DNA of 8,173 bases from Pseudolabrys sp. (GCA_026125925.1 JAHCKF010000144.1:1-8173), one strand, 5' to 3'; counted from the first letter of the stretch, positions 1 to 5,720 are shown. The notes: generated by a model not told the origin, from the sequence alone. Translations and numbers: made by a program.

Positions 1-213
1 CGGTTTCACCTTGATGCCCTCGGTGCGGATCAATTCCATGAGACCGTGCGCCAGAGCGGTGCCGATGCCGCGGCCGCCGAGTTCTTTCGGAACTTCGGTA
101 TGCGTGATGGTGATCAACCCCGGCGCGCGCTTGTATTCCGAAAAAGCGATGTAGCCGTCCGCTTCGAGCTCGAAGCGGTGACGCTCTTTGTTGTCGGAAA
201 CGCTGTGTTGCAT
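1..213 (-). CDS. GNAT-family N-acetyltransferase (YjdJ-like small type), 5' part
   Basis: The 71 visible codons begin MQHSVSDNKERHRFELE and the gene continues past the left edge. The segment EVPKELGGRGIGTALAHGLM (residues 40-59) carries the R-G-x-G acetyl-CoA pyrophosphate-binding loop of GNAT enzymes (RGIG, residues 48-51). The preceding strand, GYIAFSEYKRAPGLITITHT, is typical of the short single-domain acetyltransferases (Acetyltransf_CG / YjdJ type, about 90-100 aa), so roughly 20-30 residues are probably missing. Members of this family are cytosolic and their substrates are mostly unknown. The ATG at 211-213 is preceded on the minus strand by AGGA about ten bases upstream. The gene is divergent from the GST at 312 and shares a 98-bp intergenic region with it. 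The family call is firm; no substrate can be assigned. Confidence 0.85.
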   Translation of the reverse strand, partial: MQHSVSDNKERHRFELEADGYIAFSEYKRAPGLITITHTEVPKELGGRGIGTALAHGLMELIRTEGIKVKP

Positions 214-250
214 GAGCGGGGGTTCCTGAAACGCGCGGGGGCTGGCAGAC

Positions 251-273
251 GATAAGATGCGTGGCACCTTATC
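251..273. promoter_or_regulatory. Dyad in the GNAT/GST divergent intergenic region, possible operator
   Basis: The arms GATAAGATGC (251-260) and GCACCTTATC (264-273) are complementary at 9 of 10 positions around a 3-bp centre. The dyad lies between the divergent starts at 213 and 312, where a shared operator would be expected, and it overlaps hexamers that could serve as -10 elements in either direction. A terminator is unlikely because no gene ends here. No regulator can be named from the sequence. Confidence 0.4.
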
Positions 274-311
274 ATGATCGTTTCTTGTGCCGCCAACATC
301 GGAGAGCGCCC

Positions 312-929
312 ATGGCCGACCTTACCCTCTATCACGCGTCGCCTTCGCGCTCGTCGGTCACGCTCTGGATGCTGGAGGAGCTCGGCCAGCCTTACGACAT
401 CAAGCTGCTCAGCCTGGAGAAGGGCGAGAACCGCCAGCCCGACTATCTGGCGATCAATCCGATGGGCAAGGTGCCGGCGCTGCGCCACAAGGACACGATC
501 ATCACCGAGGTCGCGGCGATCTGCACTTATCTCGCCGACGAATTTCCCGACGCCGGCCTCAACGTGCCGATCGGCACGCCGCGCCGCGGAGTCTATCTCA
601 AATGGCTGTTCTTCGGGCCGGGCTGTCTCGAGCCGGCGGCGACCGATCGCGCGGCGCCGCGCAAGGAGGAGGCGCGGCGGGCGCTGCTCGGTTACGGCGA
701 TTTCGACACCACGATGGACGTCGTCGCGCAGGCTGTGGCCAAGGGGCCGTGGCTGATGGGCGAACAGTTCACCGCCGCCGATGTGGTCATCGGCGCCAAC
801 CTTCGTTGGGGCATGAGCTTCAAATTGTTTCCGGAGCGGCCGGAATTCACCGCTTACGTCGCACGTCTGGTGGCGCGGCCGGCGACGCAGCGCGCCGACG
901 CCAAGGACAAGGCCCTGGCGTCGCGCTGA
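312..929 (+). CDS. Glutathione S-transferase family protein
   Basis: This 205-aa protein has the usual length and two-domain plan of bacterial cytosolic GSTs. The N-terminal thioredoxin-like domain (about residues 3-80) opens with LTLYHASPSRSSVTLWMLEE, where a serine or cysteine after the first strand usually acts on glutathione. It contains the cis-proline strand KVPAL (V54-P55) and the glutathione-binding region ITEVAAI (62-70). The residue after Glu66, usually serine, is valine here. The all-helical C-terminal domain carries the N-capping box FTAAD (153-157). The family conjugates glutathione to electrophiles or reduces peroxides; the substrate is unknown. The start is set by GGAG at 301-304, seven bases before ATG. 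The upstream in-frame extension from 261 lies in the intergenic dyad and has no ribosome site. The gene converges with the ribbon-helix-helix gene. Confidence 0.92.
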   Translation: MADLTLYHASPSRSSVTLWMLEELGQPYDIKLLSLEKGENRQPDYLAINPMGKVPALRHKDTIITEVAAICTYLADEFPDAGLNVPIGTPRRGVYLKWLFFGPGCLEPAATDRAAPRKEEARRALLGYGDFDTTMDVVAQAVAKGPWLMGEQFTAADVVIGANLRWGMSFKLFPERPEFTAYVARLVARPATQRADAKDKALASR

Positions 930-930
930 G

Positions 931-962
931 TTGGCCGATCAGTCGGCTGATGGACGGGCCAA
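931..962. terminator. Nested palindrome between convergent genes, possible bidirectional terminator
   Basis: The outer arms TTGGCC (931-936) and GGCCAA (957-962) enclose an inner hairpin ATCAG-TCGG-CTGAT (938-951). It starts two bases after the GST stop and ends four bases before the last base of the ribbon-helix-helix gene. This position between two converging stop codons fits a shared terminator. There is no clear U-tract on either side, so intrinsic termination is only suggested. Confidence 0.45.
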
Positions 963-965
963 TCC

Positions 966-1310
966 TTAGCCCGCCATGGCCCGCAGCGTCGGGGCCGCGA
1001 CGGGCGCGCTGCCGTTCTGCGCATGATCGTTGGCGTTGGCCGCGCCAGCCGGCGCGGCGCCGTGCTTGGCGATGATCTTGCGATACTCTTCGTTGATCGC
1101 CAGCAGGTAGTTGATCACAAACTGCCGCACCGCCGACGACAGGTTGGCGTTGCCGCGATTCATTTCGATGTCGGCGAGCAGCGACGGCGTCGACACCTGT
1201 CGTTCGGCGGCGATGCTGCGCAGAGCATTCCAGAAGGCGTCTTCGAGGCTGACGCTGGTCTTGCGGCCCTTGATCAGGACCGATCGCTTCACGATACCGC
1301 TATCCATCAT
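966..1310 (-). CDS. Ribbon-helix-helix domain protein, probable DNA-binding regulator
   Basis: This 114-aa protein matches the ribbon-helix-helix type (RHH_4-like) common in Alphaproteobacteria. VKRSVLIKGRKTSVSLEDAFW (about residues 7-27) supplies the beta-ribbon and first helix, and ERQVSTPSLLADIEMNRGNANLSSAVRQFVINYLL the following helices. The core ends near residue 70. The rest (residues 75-114) is an Ala/Asn-rich low-complexity tail. RHH dimers usually insert the paired strands into the DNA major groove and often autoregulate. Three in-frame ATGs lie close together (1316, 1310, 1307). I chose 1310 because GGATGG lies six bases upstream; 1307 is nearly as good. Copies of TTTTCGCCGG upstream are possible binding sites. 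The gene lies 246 bp downstream of the PAS-HTH gene on the same strand, probably with its own promoter. Confidence 0.82.
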   Translation of the reverse strand: MMDSGIVKRSVLIKGRKTSVSLEDAFWNALRSIAAERQVSTPSLLADIEMNRGNANLSSAVRQFVINYLLAINEEYRKIIAKHGAAPAGAANANDHAQNGSAPVAAPTLRAMAG

Positions 1311-1385
1311 TTTCATCCATCCATGGTGTCGGACCCGTGCCGACGTGTTGCGGTACATTTGATGGATCGTTGGAACCGCCGCTAG

Positions 1386-1413
1386 CCGGCGAAAAATACG
1401 CCCCCGGCGAAAA
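1386..1413 (-). promoter_or_regulatory. Tandem TTTTCGCCGG repeats upstream of the RHH gene, possible operator
   Basis: On the minus strand TTTTCGCCGG occurs at 1413-1404 and 1395-1386, an 18-bp period. A near copy (ATTTCGCCGG) lies at 1537-1528. The pair is about 75-105 bp upstream of the ribbon-helix-helix start. Tandem sites with short spacing suit a cooperative RHH dimer, so autoregulation is a reasonable guess, but nothing here shows binding. Confidence 0.3.
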
Positions 1414-1416
1414 TAT

Positions 1417-1439
1417 GACGGGCGCATGAAGGCGCCGTC
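1417..1439 (-). terminator. Possible intrinsic terminator of the PAS-HTH gene
   Basis: GACGG + CGC (1417-1425, one bulged base at 1422) pairs with GCG + CCGTC (1432-1439) around a six-base loop. Read on the minus strand, the hairpin is followed by ATATTTTC, a short U-rich run. It lies about 120 bp beyond the stop codon of the PAS-HTH gene and before the RHH gene, which would separate their transcripts. Confidence 0.4.
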
Positions 1440-1556
1440 AGAAAGTGGGGGAGCAGCGGGTGCGATTTACCGCATCGGCTAGGCACGCCTGCAAATTCGC
1501 TCGATCGCTGCCGCCCCGGGCTTGCGGCCGGCGAAATAATGCCGGCGCCGATACGA

Positions 1557-2648
1557 TCAGAGCGAAACTTTTTTTGGCTGCGCACGGCTGGCCACGAGCT
1601 TGAGGCGGTTCTCCTTGCGCGTGGCGTAGACGCCGGCTTCGCCGCTCGGCAGCACGAAGAAATCGACGCCGGCGGCGGACAACGCATCCTTGATCAGCAG
1701 GAGGGGGGCGGCGGCGCTTCGGTTGTAGCCTTCATGTGCCTCGATCCGGCGCAGCGCCCCGGTGGACAGCCCGGTGCGATCGGCCAGATCCTTGACCGAC
1801 CAGTTGAGAATGCCGCGGGCGGCGCGAATTTGGGCGCCGGTGAGCAGCCCCGGCTCGGCCTGGGCGGCGGCCTGTTCCTGGTTGATCAGCAGCGACAGGC
1901 CGACCCACTCGCGCACCGAGCCGTCGTCATTGACGATCGGCGAGCAGTAATGGCGGCGCCAGTGATAGCTGTCGTCCTCGCCCAGAACGCGCAAATCGAG
2001 CGTGAAACTGCGGATGTGCTCCGGCGCCTCGGCCCAGGCGGCGCGGGCGCGGGCGACGTCGTCGGGATGCACGCGGGTCAGCCAGTTGAAGCCCAGCCAG
2101 GTGCCGGGGACGGCGTTGCTGTTGGCGCTGCGCAGCAGGAGATCGGTGCGGAAGCCGTCCGACCGCGCCGTCCAGAACCGGCCGTCGATCGCCGTCATGA
2201 TGGCGCGGACGCGCTCGGAATCGACCTGCGAGGCGCGCATGGTCTCGGCATGGACGGTGACGTCCATCAGCACGCCGATGGCGCGGCTCTTGCGGCCCGC
2301 GGCATCGACCACGACCTCGCCGTGGATCGACAGATGGCGGACCCGGCCGTTGGGATGAATGACGCGGAACTGGCGATCGAAGGGCAGGCCGTCGGCGATG
2401 ATGTGCTGAATCTCGGCGATCACCGGCATGTCGTCGGGGTGCGTGACCCGCTCCAGCGTCGAGAAGCGCATCGCCTCGGCTTCGGCGGCCGGTGCCGAAG
2501 CGGCCAGGCCGAGCAGGCGCAGCATGTTCGAGGAGCAGGTCATCGTGCCGGTGGCGAGATCGATCTGCCACAGGCCGAAATGCGCGACTTCCTCCGCGAG
2601 CTGGAAGGTGTCGCGAACTGCGTTGTCTCCGGAAAAAAGGAGAAGCAT
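1557..2648 (-). CDS. PAS-PAS-HTH (XRE/Cro type) protein, probable sensory transcription regulator
   Basis: This 363-aa protein has two PAS-like modules and a C-terminal DNA-binding domain. PAS 1 (about residues 15-134) includes FGLWQIDLATGTM, the conserved VTHPDDMPV, and the closing strand AIGVLMDVT. PAS 2 (about 150-258) has VHPDDVARA, YHWRRHYCSPIVNDDGSV and WVGLSLLI. The C-terminus (about 268-335), LLTGAQIRAARGILNWSVKD with DLADRTGLSTGALRRIEAHEG, is the XRE-type helix-turn-helix seen as small stand-alone proteins in rhizobia, ending in the usual SAAGVDFFVL strand. There is no kinase, GGDEF, EAL or membrane segment, so a soluble one-component sensor-regulator is inferred; the ligand is unknown. 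The ATG at 2646-2648 has GAGG seven bases upstream. A TTG four codons earlier lies just before that ribosome site and is rejected. Confidence 0.82.
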   Translation of the reverse strand: MLLLFSGDNAVRDTFQLAEEVAHFGLWQIDLATGTMTCSSNMLRLLGLAASAPAAEAEAMRFSTLERVTHPDDMPVIAEIQHIIADGLPFDRQFRVIHPNGRVRHLSIHGEVVVDAAGRKSRAIGVLMDVTVHAETMRASQVDSERVRAIMTAIDGRFWTARSDGFRTDLLLRSANSNAVPGTWLGFNWLTRVHPDDVARARAAWAEAPEHIRSFTLDLRVLGEDDSYHWRRHYCSPIVNDDGSVREWVGLSLLINQEQAAAQAEPGLLTGAQIRAARGILNWSVKDLADRTGLSTGALRRIEAHEGYNRSAAAPLLLIKDALSAAGVDFFVLPSGEAGVYATRKENRLKLVASRAQPKKVSL

Positions 2649-2734
2649 CAGCGCCCTCAACCGTCCGCCCGATTAACGTCGCAGAAACCAAGAGTCCGGG
2701 CAACAAAAACTGACGGGCGAACGGTAATTAGGTC

Positions 2735-2740
2735 AGTATA
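2735..2740 (-). promoter_or_regulatory. Possible -10 element (TATACT) upstream of the PAS-HTH gene
   Basis: The minus strand reads TATACT here, close to the sigma-70 -10 consensus, in an AT-richer stretch 87 bp before the start codon at 2648. I see no good -35 hexamer at 16-18 bp, so the site is tentative or activator-dependent. The surrounding AGGT-N6-ACCT dyad could be a regulator site. Confidence 0.25.
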
Positions 2741-2869
2741 CCTGGCCAAAATTGCCGGACATCGTGACGCGGTGCGACAAATTTTGTTTTGCGCTGCGAA
2801 AGAAATTGCGTCCTCAACCGCGACCGGCGGCCGGGCTATGCGTCAGGGACGGGGAAGGCGCGGGGGCAG

Positions 2870-3136
2870 CTAAACTTCGCGCGCCGGCTCGTGGGCCAGC
2901 GGTGACTGCCGCGCCACCAGCGGGCTGTGCCACTCGCGGGGCAGCGCCTTGCCAACCAGCCAGGCGAGCGGCGCGCCGACGAACATGCCTGCGGCGGTGA
3001 GGCCGGCGATCCACAGACCGGCATTCGGCACCAGCGGCGGAAACATGGCGGCGGCATAAACCGCTGCGGTGAAGCAGACGACGCAGAAGCACGAATAGAA
3101 CAGGAGGGCGATTTGCACCCGCGCCAGGGCTGTCAT
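2870..3136 (-). CDS. Small two-helix membrane protein of unknown function
   Basis: This 88-aa protein begins MTALARVQIALLFYSCFCVV. Two hydrophobic spans are visible, about residues 7-31 (with a cluster of cysteines) and 39-62 (LWIAGLTAAGMFVGAPLAWL). They are joined by a short FPPLVPNAG loop and followed by a polar tail with GKALPREWHSP. It should sit in the inner membrane, but no family with a known role is recognised. The ATG at 3134-3136 is preceded by AAAGG about nine bases upstream. It lies between the decarboxylase cluster and the PAS-HTH gene, all on the minus strand, with gaps of 191 and 221 bp, so co-transcription is not clear. The conserved-looking composition and ribosome site support a real gene. 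Confidence 0.68.
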   Translation of the reverse strand: MTALARVQIALLFYSCFCVVCFTAAVYAAAMFPPLVPNAGLWIAGLTAAGMFVGAPLAWLVGKALPREWHSPLVARQSPLAHEPAREV

Positions 3137-3277
3137 GGGCCTGAACCTTTCGTTTCCTCGACCTGTTTATTCCGTGAAGCTCGCCGAAAGCCGCGATGCT
3201 TCACATGTTATGAATATGATGGGAGCAATGCCGCGCCGGCGCAAGACGCCCGAGTGAACATTCGATTTTGCGCCGCA

Positions 3278-3314
3278 ATGGAAAACGCGCCGCGCCATGC
3301 GCGCATGGAAAACG
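3278..3314 (-). terminator. Palindrome with flanking T-runs after the decarboxylase cluster, possible terminator
   Basis: CCATGCGCGCATGG (3295-3308) is a perfect 14-bp palindrome. It overlaps the second of two copies of ATGGAAAACG (3278-3287 and 3305-3314). On the minus strand the palindrome is followed after about ten bases by GTTTTCC. It lies 14-50 bp past the stop codon of the beta-subunit gene. The stem is short and the T-run is not adjacent, so this is a weak terminator candidate. Confidence 0.3.
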
Positions 3315-3327
3315 ATACCGCCGCGCC

Positions 3328-3957
3328 TCACTCCGGCGCGAAGGTTCTGGCGCTGCGCACGCCGAGCCCTTGCATGAAGTTCTCGCGGATCAGCACCGGA
3401 TCGCGGTGGGTCTGGCCCTGCGGCGGCGCATCGTCGGTCTTGCACGCGATCAGCGTCTTCTCGCCGCCGGCGATCGCCTTCTTGACCTGCGCCTCGAAAT
3501 CCTGCGGCGAGCGCGCCCACAGGCTCTGCTTGATGCCGCAGGCGCGCGCGACATCGACGATGTCGGCGCCGCCGGCGGTGGCGGTCGGCTGTGAACCGGT
3601 GATCTGATAGCTCTGGTTGTCCCACACGATCATCGTCAGGTTCTGCGCCTTGTGCGCAGCGATGGTGGCGAGCGCGCCGAGCTGCATCAGCAGCGAGCCG
3701 TCGCCTTCCAGACCGATGACGTGGCGCTTGGGCTGCGCGATGGCAACGCCGAGCGCGATCGGAAAGGCCAGGCCCATGCTGCCGAGCATATAGAAATTCT
3801 GCGGGCGGCGGCCGGCCGCCCACAAATCGAAATTGGTGTTGCCGATGCCGGCGACAATGGCCTCGTCGTTCTTCAAGAGGGCGACAAGGCGCTTCGACAG
3901 ATCGAAGCGGTTCATGACCTCGACGGAGACGTTGCCGATGGTAATGGTCTTTGTCAT
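3328..3957 (-). CDS. Thiamine-diphosphate decarboxylase, beta (cofactor-binding) subunit, sulfopyruvate decarboxylase ComE-like
   Basis: This 209-aa protein is the PP (diphosphate-binding) half of a split thiamine-diphosphate enzyme. It shows the LGSMGLAFPIALGVA strand-helix (58-72), then the metal/diphosphate motif GDGS (85-88) followed 25 residues later by DNQSY (113-117), which together bind ThDP through Mg2+. The C-terminal HRDPVLIRENFM matches the sulfopyruvate / phosphonopyruvate decarboxylase group. In that family ComE pairs with ComD to turn 3-sulfopyruvate into sulfoacetaldehyde and CO2, in coenzyme M synthesis in methanogens and in sulfonate metabolism in bacteria. Its ATG overlaps the alpha-subunit stop codon (ATGA, 3954-3957), showing translational coupling and fixing the start. 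The fold and pairing are secure. The true substrate is inferred only, because no other sulfonate or phosphonate gene lies in the window. Confidence 0.85.
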   Translation of the reverse strand: MTKTITIGNVSVEVMNRFDLSKRLVALLKNDEAIVAGIGNTNFDLWAAGRRPQNFYMLGSMGLAFPIALGVAIAQPKRHVIGLEGDGSLLMQLGALATIAAHKAQNLTMIVWDNQSYQITGSQPTATAGGADIVDVARACGIKQSLWARSPQDFEAQVKKAIAGGEKTLIACKTDDAPPQGQTHRDPVLIRENFMQGLGVRSARTFAPE

Positions 3958-4499
3958 CGCGCGCGCTCCGCCGCTGACAAGGTCTTGCCGCCGGTGAGCA
4001 GCGGCGACAGGATCAGGGTCGCCGGGCTCTGCGTCTTCACCGCCTGCTGGATCGAGCGGTCGAGGATGAAATCGAACTCGTCGATGCGCGTCACGGTGTG
4101 ATGCTCGGTGGCCAGCGAATCCAGCACCGGCCGCATGGTGCGGCAGACCAGCGCCTGGCCGATGTTGAACTCGCCGAGCGTGCCGCGTTCCGAGACGATG
4201 AGGATGGCCGGGATCTGGTATGGCACCAGCAGCGAGGCGATGACGTTCGGCAGCGTGGCAAAGCCGCTGGTCTGCATCAGCACCGCGCCGCGCACGCCGC
4301 CCATCCAGGCGCCGGAAACGATGCCGACCGCTTCTTCCTCGCGCGTTGTCGAGATGACGTCGAAATAAGGGTCGGCTTGCAGGCCGGCGATCAGCGGCGC
4401 CAGCACGCGATCCGGCACGAAGGTGATGAGCCGGACCTCGTTGCGCTTGAGCGCCGCGATGGCGATGTCGAACCAGGTGGAGGGAGCCGTTTCCGCCAT
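3954..4499 (-). CDS. Thiamine-diphosphate decarboxylase, alpha subunit, sulfopyruvate decarboxylase ComD-like
   Basis: This 181-aa protein is the PYR (pyrimidine-binding) half of the enzyme whose PP half is encoded immediately downstream. STTREEEAVGIVSGAWMGG (residues 50-68) contains the conserved glutamate, probably Glu54, that activates the cofactor pyrimidine in this superfamily. It is followed by GAVLMQTSGFATLPNVIASL and YQIPAILIVSERG, characteristic of ComD / phosphonopyruvate decarboxylase N-terminal domains. The sizes of 181 and 209 aa match the separate alpha and beta subunits of methanogen ComDE, whereas bacterial phosphonopyruvate decarboxylases are usually one chain of about 380 aa. 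ATG at 4497-4499 has a modest purine-rich AAGAAAGACGG upstream, and conserved residues begin soon after. Longer in-frame extensions toward 5252 run through the zinc-ribbon gene and are spurious. The leader of 146 bp separates it from that gene. Confidence 0.84.
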   Translation of the reverse strand: MAETAPSTWFDIAIAALKRNEVRLITFVPDRVLAPLIAGLQADPYFDVISTTREEEAVGIVSGAWMGGVRGAVLMQTSGFATLPNVIASLLVPYQIPAILIVSERGTLGEFNIGQALVCRTMRPVLDSLATEHHTVTRIDEFDFILDRSIQQAVKTQSPATLILSPLLTGGKTLSAAERAR

Positions 4500-4645
4500 A
4501 AGCCGTCTTTCTTGAAGCGTGCACGGGGGCGAGCCCGCGGCGCCGGTCAGGACGGCTGTGGTGCCTTCGAAAAGCGGATAATGCAAGTCGCTCGCGGCGA
4601 AGGCCGCGCATGAGCGGCGCCTGGCAACGCGCGCTAGCTGCGGAC

Positions 4646-4900
4646 TCAGCCGACCAGCAGCGACGGCCAGAACGCCTTGACCGCTTCCTGCTCCTGTTCG
4701 GGGCCAAGCGCAGCCGGGCTTTCGGTGGAGAAGTGGTGGCCGCAGGCGGCGCAGGTCCAGACGTAACGGATCATGCCGCGCTTCGACAGGTAGTCGGCAT
4801 GATCCGGCGCCACCGGAGCCTCGCCGCATTTGTCGCAGACGGCGCGCTGGAGGAAGGTGCTGTGATGCGCCTCGGCGGCGAGTGTCCTGCTGGCTGACAT
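4646..4900 (-). CDS. Small zinc-ribbon protein of unknown function
   Basis: This 84-aa protein has two CxxC knuckles, CDKC (22-25) and CAAC (50-53), 24 residues apart with a WTCAACGHHF strand. This is the usual layout of a zinc ribbon that binds one Zn2+. The rest (HADYLSKRGMIRYVW, and an acidic tail EQEQEAVKAFW) is not diagnostic. Such proteins act as nucleic-acid or protein adaptors, but no partner can be named. The start at 4898-4900 is fixed by a strong GGAGG five bases upstream; the longer frame from 5041 has no such site and crosses the promoter region. It is the first gene of a minus-strand set, 146 bp before the decarboxylase alpha gene, and has a FixK/FNR-like box 92 bp upstream of its start. 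Confidence 0.78.
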   Translation of the reverse strand: MSASRTLAAEAHHSTFLQRAVCDKCGEAPVAPDHADYLSKRGMIRYVWTCAACGHHFSTESPAALGPEQEQEAVKAFWPSLLVG

Positions 4901-4963
4901 GGCGGCCTCCATCATGCGTGACGCGGGTGTTCCTGTCGGCGTCTTTTGGTCCTGTTTCGCGGA

Positions 4964-5005
4964 ACCGTAGCGGCCGCCGCCGCCGCGCTTGTTGCGCTGG
5001 ATCAA
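4964..5005 (-). promoter_or_regulatory. Putative FixK/FNR-type class II promoter for the zinc-ribbon gene
   Basis: The minus strand carries TTGATCCAGCGCAA (5005-4992), which fits the rhizobial FixK/FNR consensus TTG(A/C)-N6-(T/G)CAA exactly. A TACGGT hexamer fitting the TAnnnT pattern lies at 4969-4964. If that is the -10 element, transcription starts near 4957 and the box is centred at -41.5, the class II activator position. The implied leader to the GGAGG and the ATG at 4900 is about 57 nt. The match and spacing are visible in the sequence; control by low oxygen is inferred. Confidence 0.5.
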
Positions 5006-5131
5006 ATGGCGGTAACGGCGCTGCGCCGCGCGGATCACCACAGCACGGATCGATGACGGCGCGATGAAGCGCCGCGCGCAGGCGACCTATAGGCGCCGCC
5101 GCCGGGCTGTCCCGGCCGGGCCATTCTCCGC

Positions 5132-5229
5132 CCTCATCCTGAGGAAGGCGCGGAACGCGCCCGTTTCGAAGGAGGGGGGTGGCCCTATGCTTCGAGACGC
5201 GCTCCTGCGGAGCGCTCCTCAACATGAGG
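5132..5229. repeat. Inverted pair of short palindromic repeats (CCTCATCCTGAGG type)
   Basis: Two units face each other. The first starts CCTCATCCTGAGGAAGGCGC and runs to TTCGAAGGA near 5173. The second runs from CTTCGAGACGCGCTCC near 5189 to CCTCAACATGAGG at 5229, an inverted copy. Each unit can fold alone, and the pair can form one long hairpin. Related units recur at 7391-7440 and 7789-7922. I recognise this as a dispersed non-coding element type of Bradyrhizobium-like genomes. It lies between the zinc-ribbon promoter region and the rpsU leader region. Confidence 0.75.
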
Positions 5230-5236
5230 CGGGAAG

Positions 5237-5720
5237 TGGCTACAAAACCCACGCACGGGAACGACCCGTTTCAGGACTTAAGCTGAGGCGCCATTGGCCT
5301 ATGGCTGCAAGCCTGTCGCAGTTGAACGGTCTTTGACGTTTAAGTTACGCCGCCCGAGCCTCATGCCTTGCGAAGGCACGAGCCGCGGGCGCCGCGCCCA
5401 CCCCCACGAGCCGGAGCAACCGGTTCGCACCCTCGAAGGGCAAGCGGGCATAAGGTAGTAAATCATAGGATCAAAGTCGATCGGAGGTAGGAATAAAAAG
5501 TGGGCAGAGACGCTGACATAAACGGCAGGGCCCGGCCCGGGACGATCCGGCCTGCCGGAGCGCCGTGCGCTCAACGCTCGCGCTTTAAGCCTCGCTATTG
5601 CACGCCAAAGGGCCTAGGTTCGATTCCATCATCGGCTGATGCAACGGGCGCCGGTGGCTGAGAGACAGCGAGACGCTGCGCCAGGTGTCCGGGCTCCCGC
5701 CTCAACAGGAGCACAGCCGG
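5237..5720 (+). other. Long non-coding region upstream of rpsU with several potential RNA structures
   Basis: About 480 bp without a convincing gene. It contains the long hairpin at 5351-5391 and a GGCAGG/CCTGCC stem (5524-5529 with 5551-5556). A tRNA T-loop-like GGTTCGATTCC lies at 5617-5627. Just before the rpsU ribosome site there is a leader hairpin, TGGC...CAGCG-AGA-CGCTG...GCCA (5655-5683). A 53-codon plus-strand frame from GTG 5500 to TGA 5661 has GGAGG 12 bases upstream but encodes low-complexity sequence, so I do not call it a gene. Together with 4901-5131 (zinc-ribbon upstream region) and the repeat at 5132-5229, this makes 820 bp free of recognised genes. A long rpsU leader or an unrecognised small RNA is possible. 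Confidence 0.4.
5351..5391. repeat. Long imperfect hairpin in the rpsU upstream region
   Basis: The arms 5351-5369 and 5373-5391 pair at 16 of 19 positions around the three-base loop GCG. The mismatches are at 5357/5385, 5359/5383 and 5363/5379. The inner stem is GCCTT-GCG-AAGGC and the outer stem GCCCG/CGGGC. It does not match the two repeat families seen elsewhere in the window. No U-tract follows on either strand, so it is not a typical terminator. It could be a structured RNA or another dispersed palindrome. Confidence 0.5.

Noticed and set aside
1539..2873. A 444-codon plus-strand open frame, longer than the gene it overlaps
   Set aside because: It is antisense to the PAS-HTH gene, which has recognisable domains and a good ribosome site. 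The plus-strand translation is low-complexity and matches no fold; long antisense frames are expected at this GC content.
3652..4613. Long plus-strand frames opposite the decarboxylase genes
   Set aside because: They mirror genes with clear thiamine-diphosphate motifs and have no recognisable domain of their own.
3954..5252. A long minus-strand frame reading from 5252 into the alpha subunit
   Set aside because: The part upstream of 4499 crosses the zinc-ribbon gene in another frame and has no conserved sequence; the true subunit starts at the ATG at 4499.
5299..5574. A 91-codon minus-strand frame in the rpsU upstream region, also considered as a tmRNA gene
   Set aside because: There is no ribosome site or recognisable protein. 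No tmRNA tag sequence (Ala-Asn-Asp-Asn type) or acceptor stem could be found on either strand.
5500..5661. A 53-codon frame from GTG with GGAGG 12 bases upstream
   Set aside because: The spacing is too long, the product is Arg/Gly/Pro/Ala-rich with no recognisable pattern, and the frame runs across predicted RNA stems.
5650..5700. GGCTGAGAG motif resembling part of a TPP riboswitch
   Set aside because: The other conserved parts (CTGATC and the following helix elements) are absent, and the downstream gene is rpsU, not a thiamine gene.
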